The translations under genes and the position numbers were made by a program. A DNA stretch of 21,081 nucleotides from a virus. The stretch spans positions 1 to 21,081 of IMG/VR virus record IMGVR_UViG_3300045241_000162; one strand, 5' to 3'. The notes beneath the pieces are model-generated. The model worked only from the letters and a program-made list of their open reading frames with translations. It had not been told where the DNA came from and did no database searches. Each line of letters opens with the position of its first letter. Within the stretch, counting starts at the first letter, position 1. Shown in pieces: positions 16,085-21,046 of the stretch.

Positions 16085-16315
16085 TCACTTCTTGCCCTTG
16101 GGTGCGCACTTGGGCACCTCGATCTTGGGCTTGGTCGGCGAGAAGACCTCGCTGTAGCCCTTGTCCGTCGACCGGCTCACGATGTAGCCGTTGTCGATGG
16201 GGCGCACGCTGACGCTCTCATAGCCCCCACGGCCGGCGCTGGGGACGGCAATCGATCGATTGGCCGACGACTTCTTGCCGGCGCCGGCGATCACTTTGCT
16301 GCTGGGCTTGGCCAT
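16085..16315 (-). CDS. Small basic phage protein, 76 residues
   Basis: The protein starts MAKPSSKVIAGAGKKSSANR and ends PKIEVPKCAPKGKK, with a central GYESVSVRPIDNGYIVSRST that could form a beta hairpin. Both ends are Lys-rich. The ATG is one base after the TGA of the previous gene. It has no recognised domain. It lies two genes before the terminase, where a small terminase would be expected, but it is shorter than usual and lacks an obvious helix-turn-helix. DNA binding is possible from the charge only. Confidence 0.7.
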   Translation of the reverse strand: MAKPSSKVIAGAGKKSSANRSIAVPSAGRGGYESVSVRPIDNGYIVSRSTDKGYSEVFSPTKPKIEVPKCAPKGKK

Positions 16316-16316
16316 G

Positions 16317-16502
16317 TCAGTGCTTCGACTTCGGGGGGTTGAAACCGCTTTTCTTCCAGGCGCCGGCCGTCGGGCCCTTGCTGTCCTTGGAGTCCTTGCC
16401 GCTGCACTTGGGGCTCGCGCTGACCGCCTCGCGCTTCTCTTCGGCCTTCTGCTCGGGCGATTTCCAGCCCTTCGCGAACTGCTCCATCGATTTCTTGGCC
16501 AT
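16317..16502 (-). CDS. Small basic protein sharing the scaffold's C-terminal GWKSP motif
   Basis: The 61-residue protein is MAKKSMEQFAKGWKSPEQKA followed by a Lys/Ser-rich tail (GAWKKSGFNPPKSKH). AKGWKSP at 9-15 and the helix after it repeat the end of the scaffold (DDYAKGWKSPAERRADREQ). The start ATG 16502 has AAGGGGGA about 7 nt upstream; further upstream codons look non-coding. It is the first gene of the terminase-portal unit, behind a candidate promoter. It may compete with or help the scaffold in binding coat, or the motif may be a general phage assembly signal. Confidence 0.72.
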   Translation of the reverse strand: MAKKSMEQFAKGWKSPEQKAEEKREAVSASPKCSGKDSKDSKGPTAGAWKKSGFNPPKSKH

Positions 16503-16526
16503 GGCGGTCCCCCTTCGGTGACGCGG

Positions 16527-16554
16527 ACTATCGCACGAACGGGGCAATTGTGAA
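16527..16554 (-). promoter_or_regulatory. Candidate promoter of the terminase-portal unit
   Basis: TTCACA (16554-16549), a 16-nt spacer and GATAGT (16532-16527) lie 25 nt before the first gene, after a terminator and an inverted repeat. The -10 box sits in CGATAGTCCG, found again upstream of the 7982 gene. Confidence 0.45.
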
Positions 16555-16573
16555 TAGGGGAGGCGCAGCAACC

Positions 16574-16617
16574 CCGATGTACGCCTAACCTGGCTCCATT
16601 CGTGAGGTTAGCATCGG
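16574..16617. repeat. Imperfect inverted repeat upstream of the terminase unit
   Basis: CTAACCT (16585-16591) and AGGTTAG (16605-16611) form a perfect 7-bp stem with a 13-nt loop. Outside them CCGATG (16574-16579) and CATCGG (16612-16617) also pair, with a 5-nt bulge on one side. It ends 20 nt upstream of the candidate -35 box and could be an operator or a leader hairpin. Confidence 0.5.
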
Positions 16618-16876
16618 TCGCTTGTCCGCGGGGCCTGGCTACCGCGCCGACGCCAGATTGCCCATGTGGGGAAAAGCGTCAAGGGGTGCCACTGACCTGG
16701 GGAGAAAAGGGGCACCCCTCTTACGCTACTCGCTGCAGGCCGGGGAGCTATTCCCGACAAGGCGCTGATCGCCACCTCGGTGCAAAACCCCTGGACCGAC
16801 CATTGCTGGTTCGGGAGCCGGTAGAGCCGAGAGCCTTTTGGCTGCAACACCATTCACATAACATCGTCTCAGGGCA
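16618..16876. other. Non-coding gap between two phage units
   Basis: Together with the flanking control elements this makes a 470-nt stretch (16503-16972) without a convincing gene. Short open frames on both strands lack ribosome sites and read like noise. A 9-bp perfect stem (AGGGGTGCC at 16682-16690, GGCACCCCT at 16711-16719) is the only clear structure and lacks a T-run. Confidence 0.5.
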
Positions 16877-16911
16877 ATAAAAAGCCCCCGGCGCTGGAGA
16901 CACCGGAGGGC
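16877..16911 (-). terminator. Rho-independent terminator after the small helical genes
   Basis: On the minus strand GCCC(T)CCGG pairs with CCGGGGGC (8 bp with one bulged T), followed by TTTTTATT. It closes the tRNA-Gly/small-gene unit. Confidence 0.78.
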
Positions 16912-16975
16912 AAGGTCTTGGGAATATGAGGCTGTTGGCGATGCCAGCCCGTAGGCTGCAGCGAGGCCTATTCAG

Positions 16976-17173
16976 CTATGCGCTTCCCTGCGTGTCGGTC
17001 AAGGGCTCGCGCCCCTCCACCCGCAGTCGCTCGGCCTCCTCGCGCAACTGCTTGGCCAGCTTGAGCAGTTCGTCGTTCTTCGGATGCTTGGGTTTGGCCT
17101 CGACCAGATCCTCACGCAGCTTGGCGGCGGCTTCCAGTGAGGCGATCTGGGCGGCGCGCTGTTCGGGGGACAT
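16976..17173 (-). CDS. Small helical phage protein, paralogue of the preceding gene
   Basis: The 65-residue protein is MSPEQRAAQIASLEAAAKLR, then a linker with KPKHPKNDELL and a second charged helix. It is a likely two-helix coiled coil. ATG 17173 shares bases with the TGA of the upstream gene (TGATG) and has GAGGTG 5 nt upstream, so the TTG just before it is not needed. It matches the neighbour at the pattern M-(S/T)-x-E-x-R-A-x2-I-A-x-L … P-x-H-P … E-L. Function unknown. Confidence 0.72.
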   Translation of the reverse strand: MSPEQRAAQIASLEAAAKLREDLVEAKPKHPKNDELLKLAKQLREEAERLRVEGREPLTDTQGSA

Positions 17174-17346
17174 CAATGCACCTCGGTGGGGACGTTCAGG
17201 GCGTCGCGCTCGGCCTTCAGACCGATGATCTTCGCGGCCAATTCCTCGCGCCGCGGGTGGAGCGGCTGCGTGGTCAGGATCCGCTCACGTTCCTGGATGC
17301 CCTGGTCCAACTGGGCGATCATGCCGGCGCGTTCTTCGGCCGTCAT
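17173..17346 (-). CDS. Small helical phage protein, 57 residues
   Basis: The protein is MTAEERAGMIAQLDQGIQER followed by ERILTTQPLHPRREELAAKI and a final charged helix. Two helices joined at LHPRREEL suggest a hairpin. It is a diverged duplicate of the next gene. It starts 2 nt after the stop of the upstream gene and overlaps the next start, so the three small genes form a coupled set. No known family is recognised. Confidence 0.72.
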   Translation of the reverse strand: MTAEERAGMIAQLDQGIQERERILTTQPLHPRREELAAKIIGLKAERDALNVPTEVH

Positions 17347-17348
17347 GG

Positions 17349-17519
17349 TTACGACTCCACGGGCGGAACGGGGAGCCCTTGGATCAGGAACTCGAAATAG
17401 GTCTGGGCACGCCCCACCGTGGCCGCCGCGTCTTCCATGGCTTCGCCCTTCGAGGCGATCTGGAAGGCGGCTTGCTGGGCCAGTTGAAGGGCCTGGTAGC
17501 GGATTTGATCGATGGGCAT
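17349..17519 (-). CDS. Small helical phage protein, 56 residues
   Basis: The product reads MPIDQIRYQALQLAQQAAFQ then IASKGEAMEDAAATVGRAQT and ends in FLIQGLPVPPVES. It is mostly one or two amphipathic helices rich in Ala and Gln. ATG 17519 is chosen over an upstream in-frame ATG at 17549, which lies inside the tRNA, because AGAGG sits 6 nt before 17519. The ribosome site lies only about 10 nt after the encoded CCA of tRNA-Gly, so tRNA and mRNA are probably one transcript. Function unknown. Confidence 0.7.
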   Translation of the reverse strand: MPIDQIRYQALQLAQQAAFQIASKGEAMEDAAATVGRAQTYFEFLIQGLPVPPVES

Positions 17520-17538
17520 CGCAACCTCTTCGGGAAGA

Positions 17539-17612
17539 TGGAGCGGCATGAGGGAATCGAACCCTCGTCTTCAGCTTGGAAGGCTGTGGCTCTACCACTG
17601 AGCTAAGACCGC
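17539..17612 (-). tRNA. tRNA-Gly (anticodon TCC)
   Basis: The cloverleaf runs from GCGGTCT at 17612 to CCA at 17539: D stem GCTC/GAGC, anticodon loop CTTCCAA (TCC), T arm GAGGG-TTCGATT-CCCTC, discriminator T and an encoded CCA. There is a mismatch at 6-67 in the acceptor and at 27-43 in the anticodon stem, so the gene is slightly degenerate. It lies 33 nt from the insertion element. Confidence 0.88.
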
Positions 17613-17637
17613 GAAGAGGCCCGACATTGCCACGGAC

Positions 17638-17645
17638 AAATGAAA
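17638..17645. repeat. Target-site duplication, left copy (AAATGAAA)
   Basis: The 8 bp immediately outside the left inverted repeat are identical to 19750-19757 outside the right one. Eight base pairs is the usual duplication for IS1595-family elements. Confidence 0.9.
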
Positions 17646-17670
17646 GGCGTCTATATATTTTGCAAACACG
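17646..17670. repeat. Left terminal inverted repeat of the IS1595-family element
   Basis: The 25-bp end starting GGCGTCT and ending TTTGCAAACACG matches the complement of the right end at 23 of 25 positions. Confidence 0.92.
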
Positions 17671-17730
17671 CGCTACGCCCGTTTCTGGCGCAGCAATAGA
17701 GCAAAGTCAGGCGCATCAAGGGATTGCGCC

Positions 17731-18669
17731 ATGTCTCACCTTTCAGCCCCACACTTTCACAACGAAGAAGCTGCATTCGCCTTCGTCGAGGGGATCATTT
17801 GGCCTGAAGGGCCTATTTGCCCGCACTGCGGCGGTGTTGAGCGCATCACGGCGATCAGGCCCAATCCCGAAAAGCGCATCCGTCATGGCTTGAAGCGCTG
17901 CGGCCAGTGCAAGGGTCAGTTCACCGTTCGCATGGGCACGATTTTCGAGGAGTCCAAGCTTCCTATGACCAAATGGCTACAGGCCATTTTCCTCATGTGC
18001 GCGAGCAAGAAGGGGGTTAGCGCCCATCAGCTACATCGCACCCTCGACACTACCTATAAGACCGCTTGGTTCCTTGCCCACCGCATCCGTGAGGCCATGC
18101 GCTCGGGTGATCTGGCACCGTTTGGCGTCGAGGGTGGCGCTGTTGAGGTTGACGAGACCTATATCGGCCGTGACCCGGGCAAGCCCGTGCGCCGCGCCTT
18201 CCACCACAAGATCAAAGTTCTGACGCTCGTTGACCGCACGAGCGGCCAGGCCCGCAGCATGGTCGTGAACGACATCCGCCCGGCCACACTGGCCCCGATC
18301 ATCCTCGAAAACCTCGACCGCGAGGCGCGCTTGATGACTGACGAGGCTGGTCATTACCTGCATGTGGGGCGCGAGTTCGCCCAGCACGGCGTCGTCCGAC
18401 ATGGGCGCGATGAGTACGTGAACCCGAGCGACCGCACGATCCACACCAACACGATTGAGGGCTATTTCAGCATCTTCAAGCGCGGCATGAAGGGAGTCTA
18501 CCAGTGCGCCTCGAAGAAGCACATGCACCGCTATTTGGCGGAGTTCGACTTCCGCTACAGCAACCGCATCGCCCTCGGGGTGGACGATCAGGCTCGCACG
18601 CGCGTAGCCTTGCAAGGCGTGGTCGGGAAGCGCCTGACCTATCGGCGGACTAACGAGGCCCACGGGTGA
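17731..18669 (+). CDS. IS1595-family transposase (ISXO2/DDE type)
   Basis: The 312-residue enzyme is full length. An N-terminal zinc ribbon (CPHC at 30-33, CGQC at 57-60) for DNA binding is followed by the helical KGVSAHQLHRTL region and a DDE-type catalytic core: VEVDETYIG (Asp141), LMTDEAGHY (Asp204) and HTNTIEGYFSIFKRGMKGVY, where IS1595 members have Asn or Glu as third residue (Asn240, Glu243). It cuts the element ends and joins them to an 8-bp staggered target. AAGGGA lies 8 nt before the ATG. The GTG of the next ORF overlaps its TGA, so that ORF is co-translated. No frameshift or missing catalytic residue is seen. Confidence 0.95.
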   Translation: MSHLSAPHFHNEEAAFAFVEGIIWPEGPICPHCGGVERITAIRPNPEKRIRHGLKRCGQCKGQFTVRMGTIFEESKLPMTKWLQAIFLMCASKKGVSAHQLHRTLDTTYKTAWFLAHRIREAMRSGDLAPFGVEGGAVEVDETYIGRDPGKPVRRAFHHKIKVLTLVDRTSGQARSMVVNDIRPATLAPIILENLDREARLMTDEAGHYLHVGREFAQHGVVRHGRDEYVNPSDRTIHTNTIEGYFSIFKRGMKGVYQCASKKHMHRYLAEFDFRYSNRIALGVDDQARTRVALQGVVGKRLTYRRTNEAHG

Positions 18670-18833
18670 AATCGAAAACGCCAAAGCCGGACAATCCAGC
18701 CCAGAGCCGGAAGTTCATCGAGGCCGCAAGGGCGCTAGAGGCCGCTGGTCAACTCGACCCCATCGACGCCTCCGAAAAGTTCGAAAGCGCGATGCGGACA
18801 ATAGCGAAGCCTAAGTCCAAGGATTCGACTTAG
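18666..18833 (+). CDS. Small basic protein coupled to the transposase
   Basis: A 55-residue ORF with a GTG start overlapping the transposase stop (GTGA). It begins VKSKTPKPDNPAQSRKFIEA then ARALEAAGQL. Its pattern K-P-x-N/D-P-x-Q-S-x-x-F-I-E-A-A is one I associate with small ORFs downstream of IS1595-type transposases, from memory and unverified here. Likely a helical accessory protein of transposition or a regulator. Its short length and GTG start make it easy to miss. Confidence 0.65.
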   Translation: MKSKTPKPDNPAQSRKFIEAARALEAAGQLDPIDASEKFESAMRTIAKPKSKDST

Positions 18834-18872
18834 ACACCCATCCGTGGAATCTATCGCCCGTCGTCACTCGGC

Positions 18873-18997
18873 TTGAACACCGCTGGCGATGCGCTTCACG
18901 CGCACACACAGGAGCCCCGCTTTGTCGGGCGGCTCCCGAAATAAAACACCTCTCGTAGGGAATACGGGGGGCGCGTTCCCTGTGTGCGCGTGTTCAA
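18873..18997 (+). ncRNA. Folded region upstream of the lipoprotein gene
   Basis: CACGCGCACACACAGG (18897-18912) pairs with CCTGTGTGCGCGTG (18979-18992) with one 2-nt bulge. Inside, GGAGCC (18911-18916) pairs with GGCTCC (18931-18936), sharing two G with the long stem. Outside, TTGAACAC (18873-18880) can pair with GTGTTCAA (18990-18997). It lies in the 200-nt gap before the lipoprotein and could be a leader or a separate RNA. Nothing else is seen in this gap. Confidence 0.4.
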
Positions 18998-19035
18998 CCG
19001 TCCCGGCTCAGGTCGGACGAACACGGGGGAATCTG

Positions 19036-19305
19036 ATGCTTCGTATCGTGACCATTGCGGCTGTTCTGGCGTTGAGTGCCTGCGCCTCGTCTAGCGGGGC
19101 CTATCAGGTGGGTGACAACACCTACCGCATCACTGCCTCGGCCTGGACCAGCATGGGTGGTCAGGGCACTGCCAAGGGATCCGCGGTCAAGACAGCCAAT
19201 GCAACTTGCGCCGCCAAGGGGATGCATCCCGTGGTCGTGGCGGAGAATGGCAATGCGCAGTTCACCCAAGGCAGCGTGGATGTGACCTTCAAATGCGTTC
19301 CGTGA
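19036..19305 (+). CDS. Small lipoprotein carried by the IS1595 element
   Basis: The 89-residue protein has a signal peptide MLRIVTIAAVLALSACASSS with lipobox LSAC, so Cys16 would be lipidated and the mature protein held in the outer or inner membrane. The mature part (about 74 residues) has YQVGDNTYRITASAWTSMGG, then alternating strands and the end VDVTFKCVP, with a Cys pair (NATCAAKG and FKC) likely to form a disulphide. Small periplasmic lipoproteins with NTYR and a C-terminal F-x-C are common in Proteobacteria, with no clear function. ATG 19036 has GGGGGA upstream. As a passenger in a phage genome it might alter the cell surface, for example against superinfection; this is speculation. Confidence 0.82.
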   Translation: MLRIVTIAAVLALSACASSSGAYQVGDNTYRITASAWTSMGGQGTAKGSAVKTANATCAAKGMHPVVVAENGNAQFTQGSVDVTFKCVP

Positions 19306-19309
19306 CGCC

Positions 19310-19477
19310 GTGTTGGTCTTTCAAATCGCCGGGGGAATTCTGCTCGCTTGGGCAGTAATCAGCTATCCACGCCAAGCTCTGGGCTGCGTGATCATGCTGG
19401 CCGGCGTTGCGGCGGTCATTCTGATCTTCGCGCTCGTGCTCATGTGGCGCGGTGCTGGCCCCTGGAGGGCTGGCTGA
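19310..19477 (+). CDS. Small two-helix membrane protein carried by the IS1595 element
   Basis: GTG 19310, 4 nt after the lipoprotein stop, opens a 55-residue frame: VLVFQIAGGILLAWAVISYP, then RQALG, then VIMLAGVAAVILIFALVLMW and the tail RGAGPWRAG. Two hydrophobic helices of about 18 residues with a short Arg-containing loop are clear. There is no ribosome site, so translation probably depends on coupling to the lipoprotein. The hydrophobic pattern is unlikely by chance, but the start is uncertain (TTG 19313 is the next candidate). Function unknown. Confidence 0.55.
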   Translation: MLVFQIAGGILLAWAVISYPRQALGCVIMLAGVAAVILIFALVLMWRGAGPWRAG

Positions 19478-19508
19478 CTCAATGATCGAATCGTGATCCG
19501 CTCACATT

Positions 19509-19702
19509 GACGCCCCGAGGCTGACCTTTACCTCGGGGCGTCTCAGCTGCCGGTTCGGAGACGGTAGCCGTGTCGAGATGCTGGGGCGACCGTACCGCCA
19601 GCATCTATCAGGAGGTTGACCACCTCCAGTGGGAACCCGCACTGCGGTGCGGGGTAGTCGGTGGGACTAAGGGGCGATGCCGTTGGATGCGGCATCGCCC
19701 CT
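19509..19702 (+). ncRNA. Array of six perfect hairpins at the right end of the IS1595 element
   Basis: The 272-nt gap after the membrane-protein gene holds no ORF but six consecutive perfect stems: 12 bp (19509-19520/19531-19542), 9 bp (19576-19584/19598-19606), 6 bp (19611-19616/19622-19627), 7 bp with tetraloop TGCG (19636-19642/19647-19653), 5 bp (19655-19659/19665-19669) and 13 bp (19670-19682/19690-19702). CGGTA at 19562-19566 could also pair with TACCG (19593-19597) in the second loop as a pseudoknot. No T-run follows any stem, so these are not plain terminators. The density suggests a structured RNA or a single-strand recombination substrate. The strand is not certain, since stems fold on both. 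Confidence 0.5.
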
Positions 19703-19724
19703 CCGCCACACGCGAAACGGATCA

Positions 19725-19749
19725 CGTGTTTGCAAAGTATACAGACGCC
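19725..19749. repeat. Right terminal inverted repeat of the IS1595-family element
   Basis: Inverted copy of the left end (23/25), running from CGTGTTTGCAAA to AGACGCC; the mismatches are single bases at two inner positions. Confidence 0.92.
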
Positions 19750-19757
19750 AAATGAAA
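19750..19757. repeat. Target-site duplication, right copy (AAATGAAA)
   Basis: Identical to the 8 bp at 17638-17645. Its last three bases are the beginning of the terminator of the decoration genes, so the target was the tail of that terminator. Confidence 0.9.
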
Positions 19758-19782
19758 AGGGCCACCCCGTAGGATGGCCCTT
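19755..19782 (-). terminator. Rho-independent terminator after the decoration genes
   Basis: On the minus strand AAGGGCCA pairs with TGGCCCTT (8 bp, 10-nt loop) and the T-run TTTTC follows. It ends the unit starting at 20765 and lies at the junction with the inserted element. Confidence 0.82.
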
Positions 19783-19806
19783 CCCCCCGCACCCACTGCG
19801 ACGCTG

Positions 19807-20283
19807 TTAGGCGCCGAGCAGCGTCACCCAGGTGCCGGCGGTCCCCAACCCGTCCCCGGTCACCCCGAAATACAGCTTGCCCTTGCCGGCGGCTTGGGCA
19901 TTACCCGTCGCCGAGGCGACGCCGTCGATGGTGTCGGTTCCGAACCCGAACACGGTCATGGAGTCGGCGGCGTCGGCGTTGCGCAGGTAGACCAGGGCCC
20001 CGGGATAGGCCGCCGGCAGCTTGATCGAGTCGGCCGCGGTGGCCACGACCGTGACGGTATTGCTGCCATAGCCGGCCTGCGTGGCGTTGGTCTGCCCCCC
20101 GCCGGCCCGGGCGGTGAGGGCGGCGTTGGCCATCGGAACGAAGGCGCCGAGGATGGTGGTCGTCAGCGCGGCGCTTTGCGGGGTCGAACCCCCGGTCGCC
20201 AGAGTGTCGCAGGGAATGCGCTCCAAGCCGGTCAGCTGGGTTTGCGTGAGGGCCGGAAAGCCCGGGGTGACGAAGCCGCCCAT
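19807..20283 (-). CDS. Putative head decoration/virion surface protein, copy 2
   Basis: The 158-residue protein starts MGGFVTPGFPALTQTQLTGL. The C-terminal half carries DSIKLPAAYPGALVYLRNAD, then SMTVFGFGTDTIDGVASATG and ends GTWVTLLGA. This beta-rich block (LP-x-A-x-x-G-x-x-V … N-x-A … G-x-G-T-D-T-I-D-G) occurs in many short phage virion proteins thought to decorate heads or tails. It is shared with the upstream gene at 20355-20765. GAGGATC lies about 9 nt before the ATG. The location away from the coat, near the tRNA genes and on its own promoter and terminator, suggests separate control. Confidence 0.75.
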   Translation of the reverse strand: MGGFVTPGFPALTQTQLTGLERIPCDTLATGGSTPQSAALTTTILGAFVPMANAALTARAGGGQTNATQAGYGSNTVTVVATAADSIKLPAAYPGALVYLRNADAADSMTVFGFGTDTIDGVASATGNAQAAGKGKLYFGVTGDGLGTAGTWVTLLGA

Positions 20284-20354
20284 GATGATGATCCTCGAAC
20301 TGATATGCTGCCATCCCCGGCAGCGGGGTTCCTAAGCCGTTGTGGCCGAGAGGG

Positions 20355-20765
20355 TTAGGTGGCGCTGGTGGTGAACCAGGCCCCCGTAGTCAGGCAGGTG
20401 AGCGTCTTGGCCTTGGTGGTGGCCAAGGTGGCCGCCGTGGCGGTCGACGCGCCATCGATGGTGTCGGTGCCCTTGCCGTAGAAGTTCAGGGTCTGGGCGC
20501 CCGAATTGATGATCTGAACGATGGATCCGGCGATGGCCTTGGGCAGCAGCACCGAGTCGTTCAGGGTGGCGCAGACCGAGACGCGGTTCAGCGTGGCCAC
20601 CAGCGGCCGGGCTGCGGCCTTGGTGCCCCCCGGCGTCGCCGTGATGCCGTCCTCGCGGCTCAGGCCGCCTTGCAGGACTTCGGTGAGCGCCAGATTGAGG
20701 GCGGACCCGCTGATCAGTCGGAACCCCGGCTGAAAGTTGATCTTACCATAGGGGTCACGGGCCAT
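20355..20765 (-). CDS. Putative head decoration/virion surface protein, copy 1
   Basis: The 136-residue protein starts MARDPYGKINFQPGFRLISG and shares with the next gene the block DSVLLPKAIAGSIVQIINSG, then LNFYGKGTDTIDGASTATAA. The Pro/Gly and Thr-Asp-Thr-Ile-Asp-Gly core is the same, while the first 45 residues differ. It is therefore a tandem, diverged paralogue. GGGAG precedes the ATG. A consensus -35 box lies upstream, so this is the first gene of the unit. A short 6-bp hairpin lies in the gap before the second gene. The function is inferred from the family pattern only. Confidence 0.75.
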   Translation of the reverse strand: MARDPYGKINFQPGFRLISGSALNLALTEVLQGGLSREDGITATPGGTKAAARPLVATLNRVSVCATLNDSVLLPKAIAGSIVQIINSGAQTLNFYGKGTDTIDGASTATAATLATTKAKTLTCLTTGAWFTTSAT

Positions 20766-20800
20766 GTTGCTCTCCCACCGAGGGCCAAAACGATGGGCAC

Positions 20801-20829
20801 AACATCGGGCCGAATGGTCAGGCTGTCAA
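20801..20829 (-). promoter_or_regulatory. Promoter candidate for the decoration genes
   Basis: TTGACA (20829-20824, perfect consensus) with a 17-nt spacer and GATGTT (20806-20801) lies 35 nt before ATG 20765. It is between the tRNA-Thr gene and the first decoration gene. Confidence 0.5.
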
Positions 20830-20842
20830 TCGGGCTGGGAAT

Positions 20843-20918
20843 TGGTGCCGGCGAGAGGGATTGAACCCCTGACATCCGAATTACGAAGACGGCGCTCTGC
20901 CAACTGAGCTACGCCGGC
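20843..20918 (-). tRNA. tRNA-Thr (anticodon CGT)
   Basis: The acceptor GCCGGCG/CGCCGGC is perfect, with D stem GCTC/GAGC, T arm AGGGG-TTCAATC-CCTCT, discriminator A and encoded CCA. The loop TTCGTAA gives anticodon CGT with U33 and A37. The anticodon stem (CCGTC/TTCGG) pairs only at its outer three positions, so it is imperfect. Confidence 0.85.
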
Positions 20919-20920
20919 AA

Positions 20921-20995
20921 TGGAGGGTGCTGTCGGGATCGAACCGACGACCGGCGGGTTAAAGGCCCGCTGCTCTACCGCTGAGCTAAGCACCC
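20921..20995 (-). tRNA. tRNA-Lys-like (anticodon TTT) with C33
   Basis: The acceptor (GGGTGCT/AGCACCC), D, anticodon (GCGGG/CCCGC) and T (GTCGG/CCGAC) stems are all perfect, with encoded CCA. The anticodon loop CCTTTAA reads TTT at 34-36, but position 33 is C instead of the near-universal U. The discriminator is T, unlike the usual A/G of tRNA-Lys. The amino-acid identity is therefore uncertain. Confidence 0.75.
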
Positions 20996-21046
20996 ATCAT
21001 GGTGCAGTCGCCAGCAAGGGCGACTAGCGTGTCAGCGGTTTGAGAA

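Larger units (their letters stand above)
17646..19749 (+). mobile_element. Complete IS1595-family element with passenger genes
   Basis: The 2104-bp element is bounded by 25-bp inverted repeats (23/25 identical) and flanked by the direct repeat AAATGAAA. It carries an intact DDE-type transposase and, behind it, a coupled 55-residue ORF, a lipoprotein and a small membrane protein, plus two folded non-coding regions. IS1595 members with passenger genes are known (transporter IS). It is inserted between the terminator of the decoration genes and tRNA-Gly, on the opposite strand to the phage genes, and splits no coding gene. The intact ends, duplication and transposase suggest a fairly recent insertion. 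Confidence 0.93.

Noticed and set aside
16608-16853. 81-codon minus-strand frame and 92-codon plus-strand frame in the gap between two phage units
   Set aside because: No ribosome site, no recognisable pattern, irregular composition; the region contains a 9-bp stem and lies between a terminator and a promoter.
16790-16860. Possible tRNA remnant with GGTTCG and a CCTTTTGG loop
   Set aside because: No consistent cloverleaf could be drawn and the T-arm is missing.
19509-19542. First hairpin of the IS array as a simple terminator
   Set aside because: No T-run follows on either strand, so intrinsic termination is not supported.
20951-20985. Reading the odd tRNA loop as anticodon TTA (ochre suppressor)
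   Set aside because: That register destroys the perfect 5-bp anticodon stem; TTT with C33 is the only register with all stems intact.
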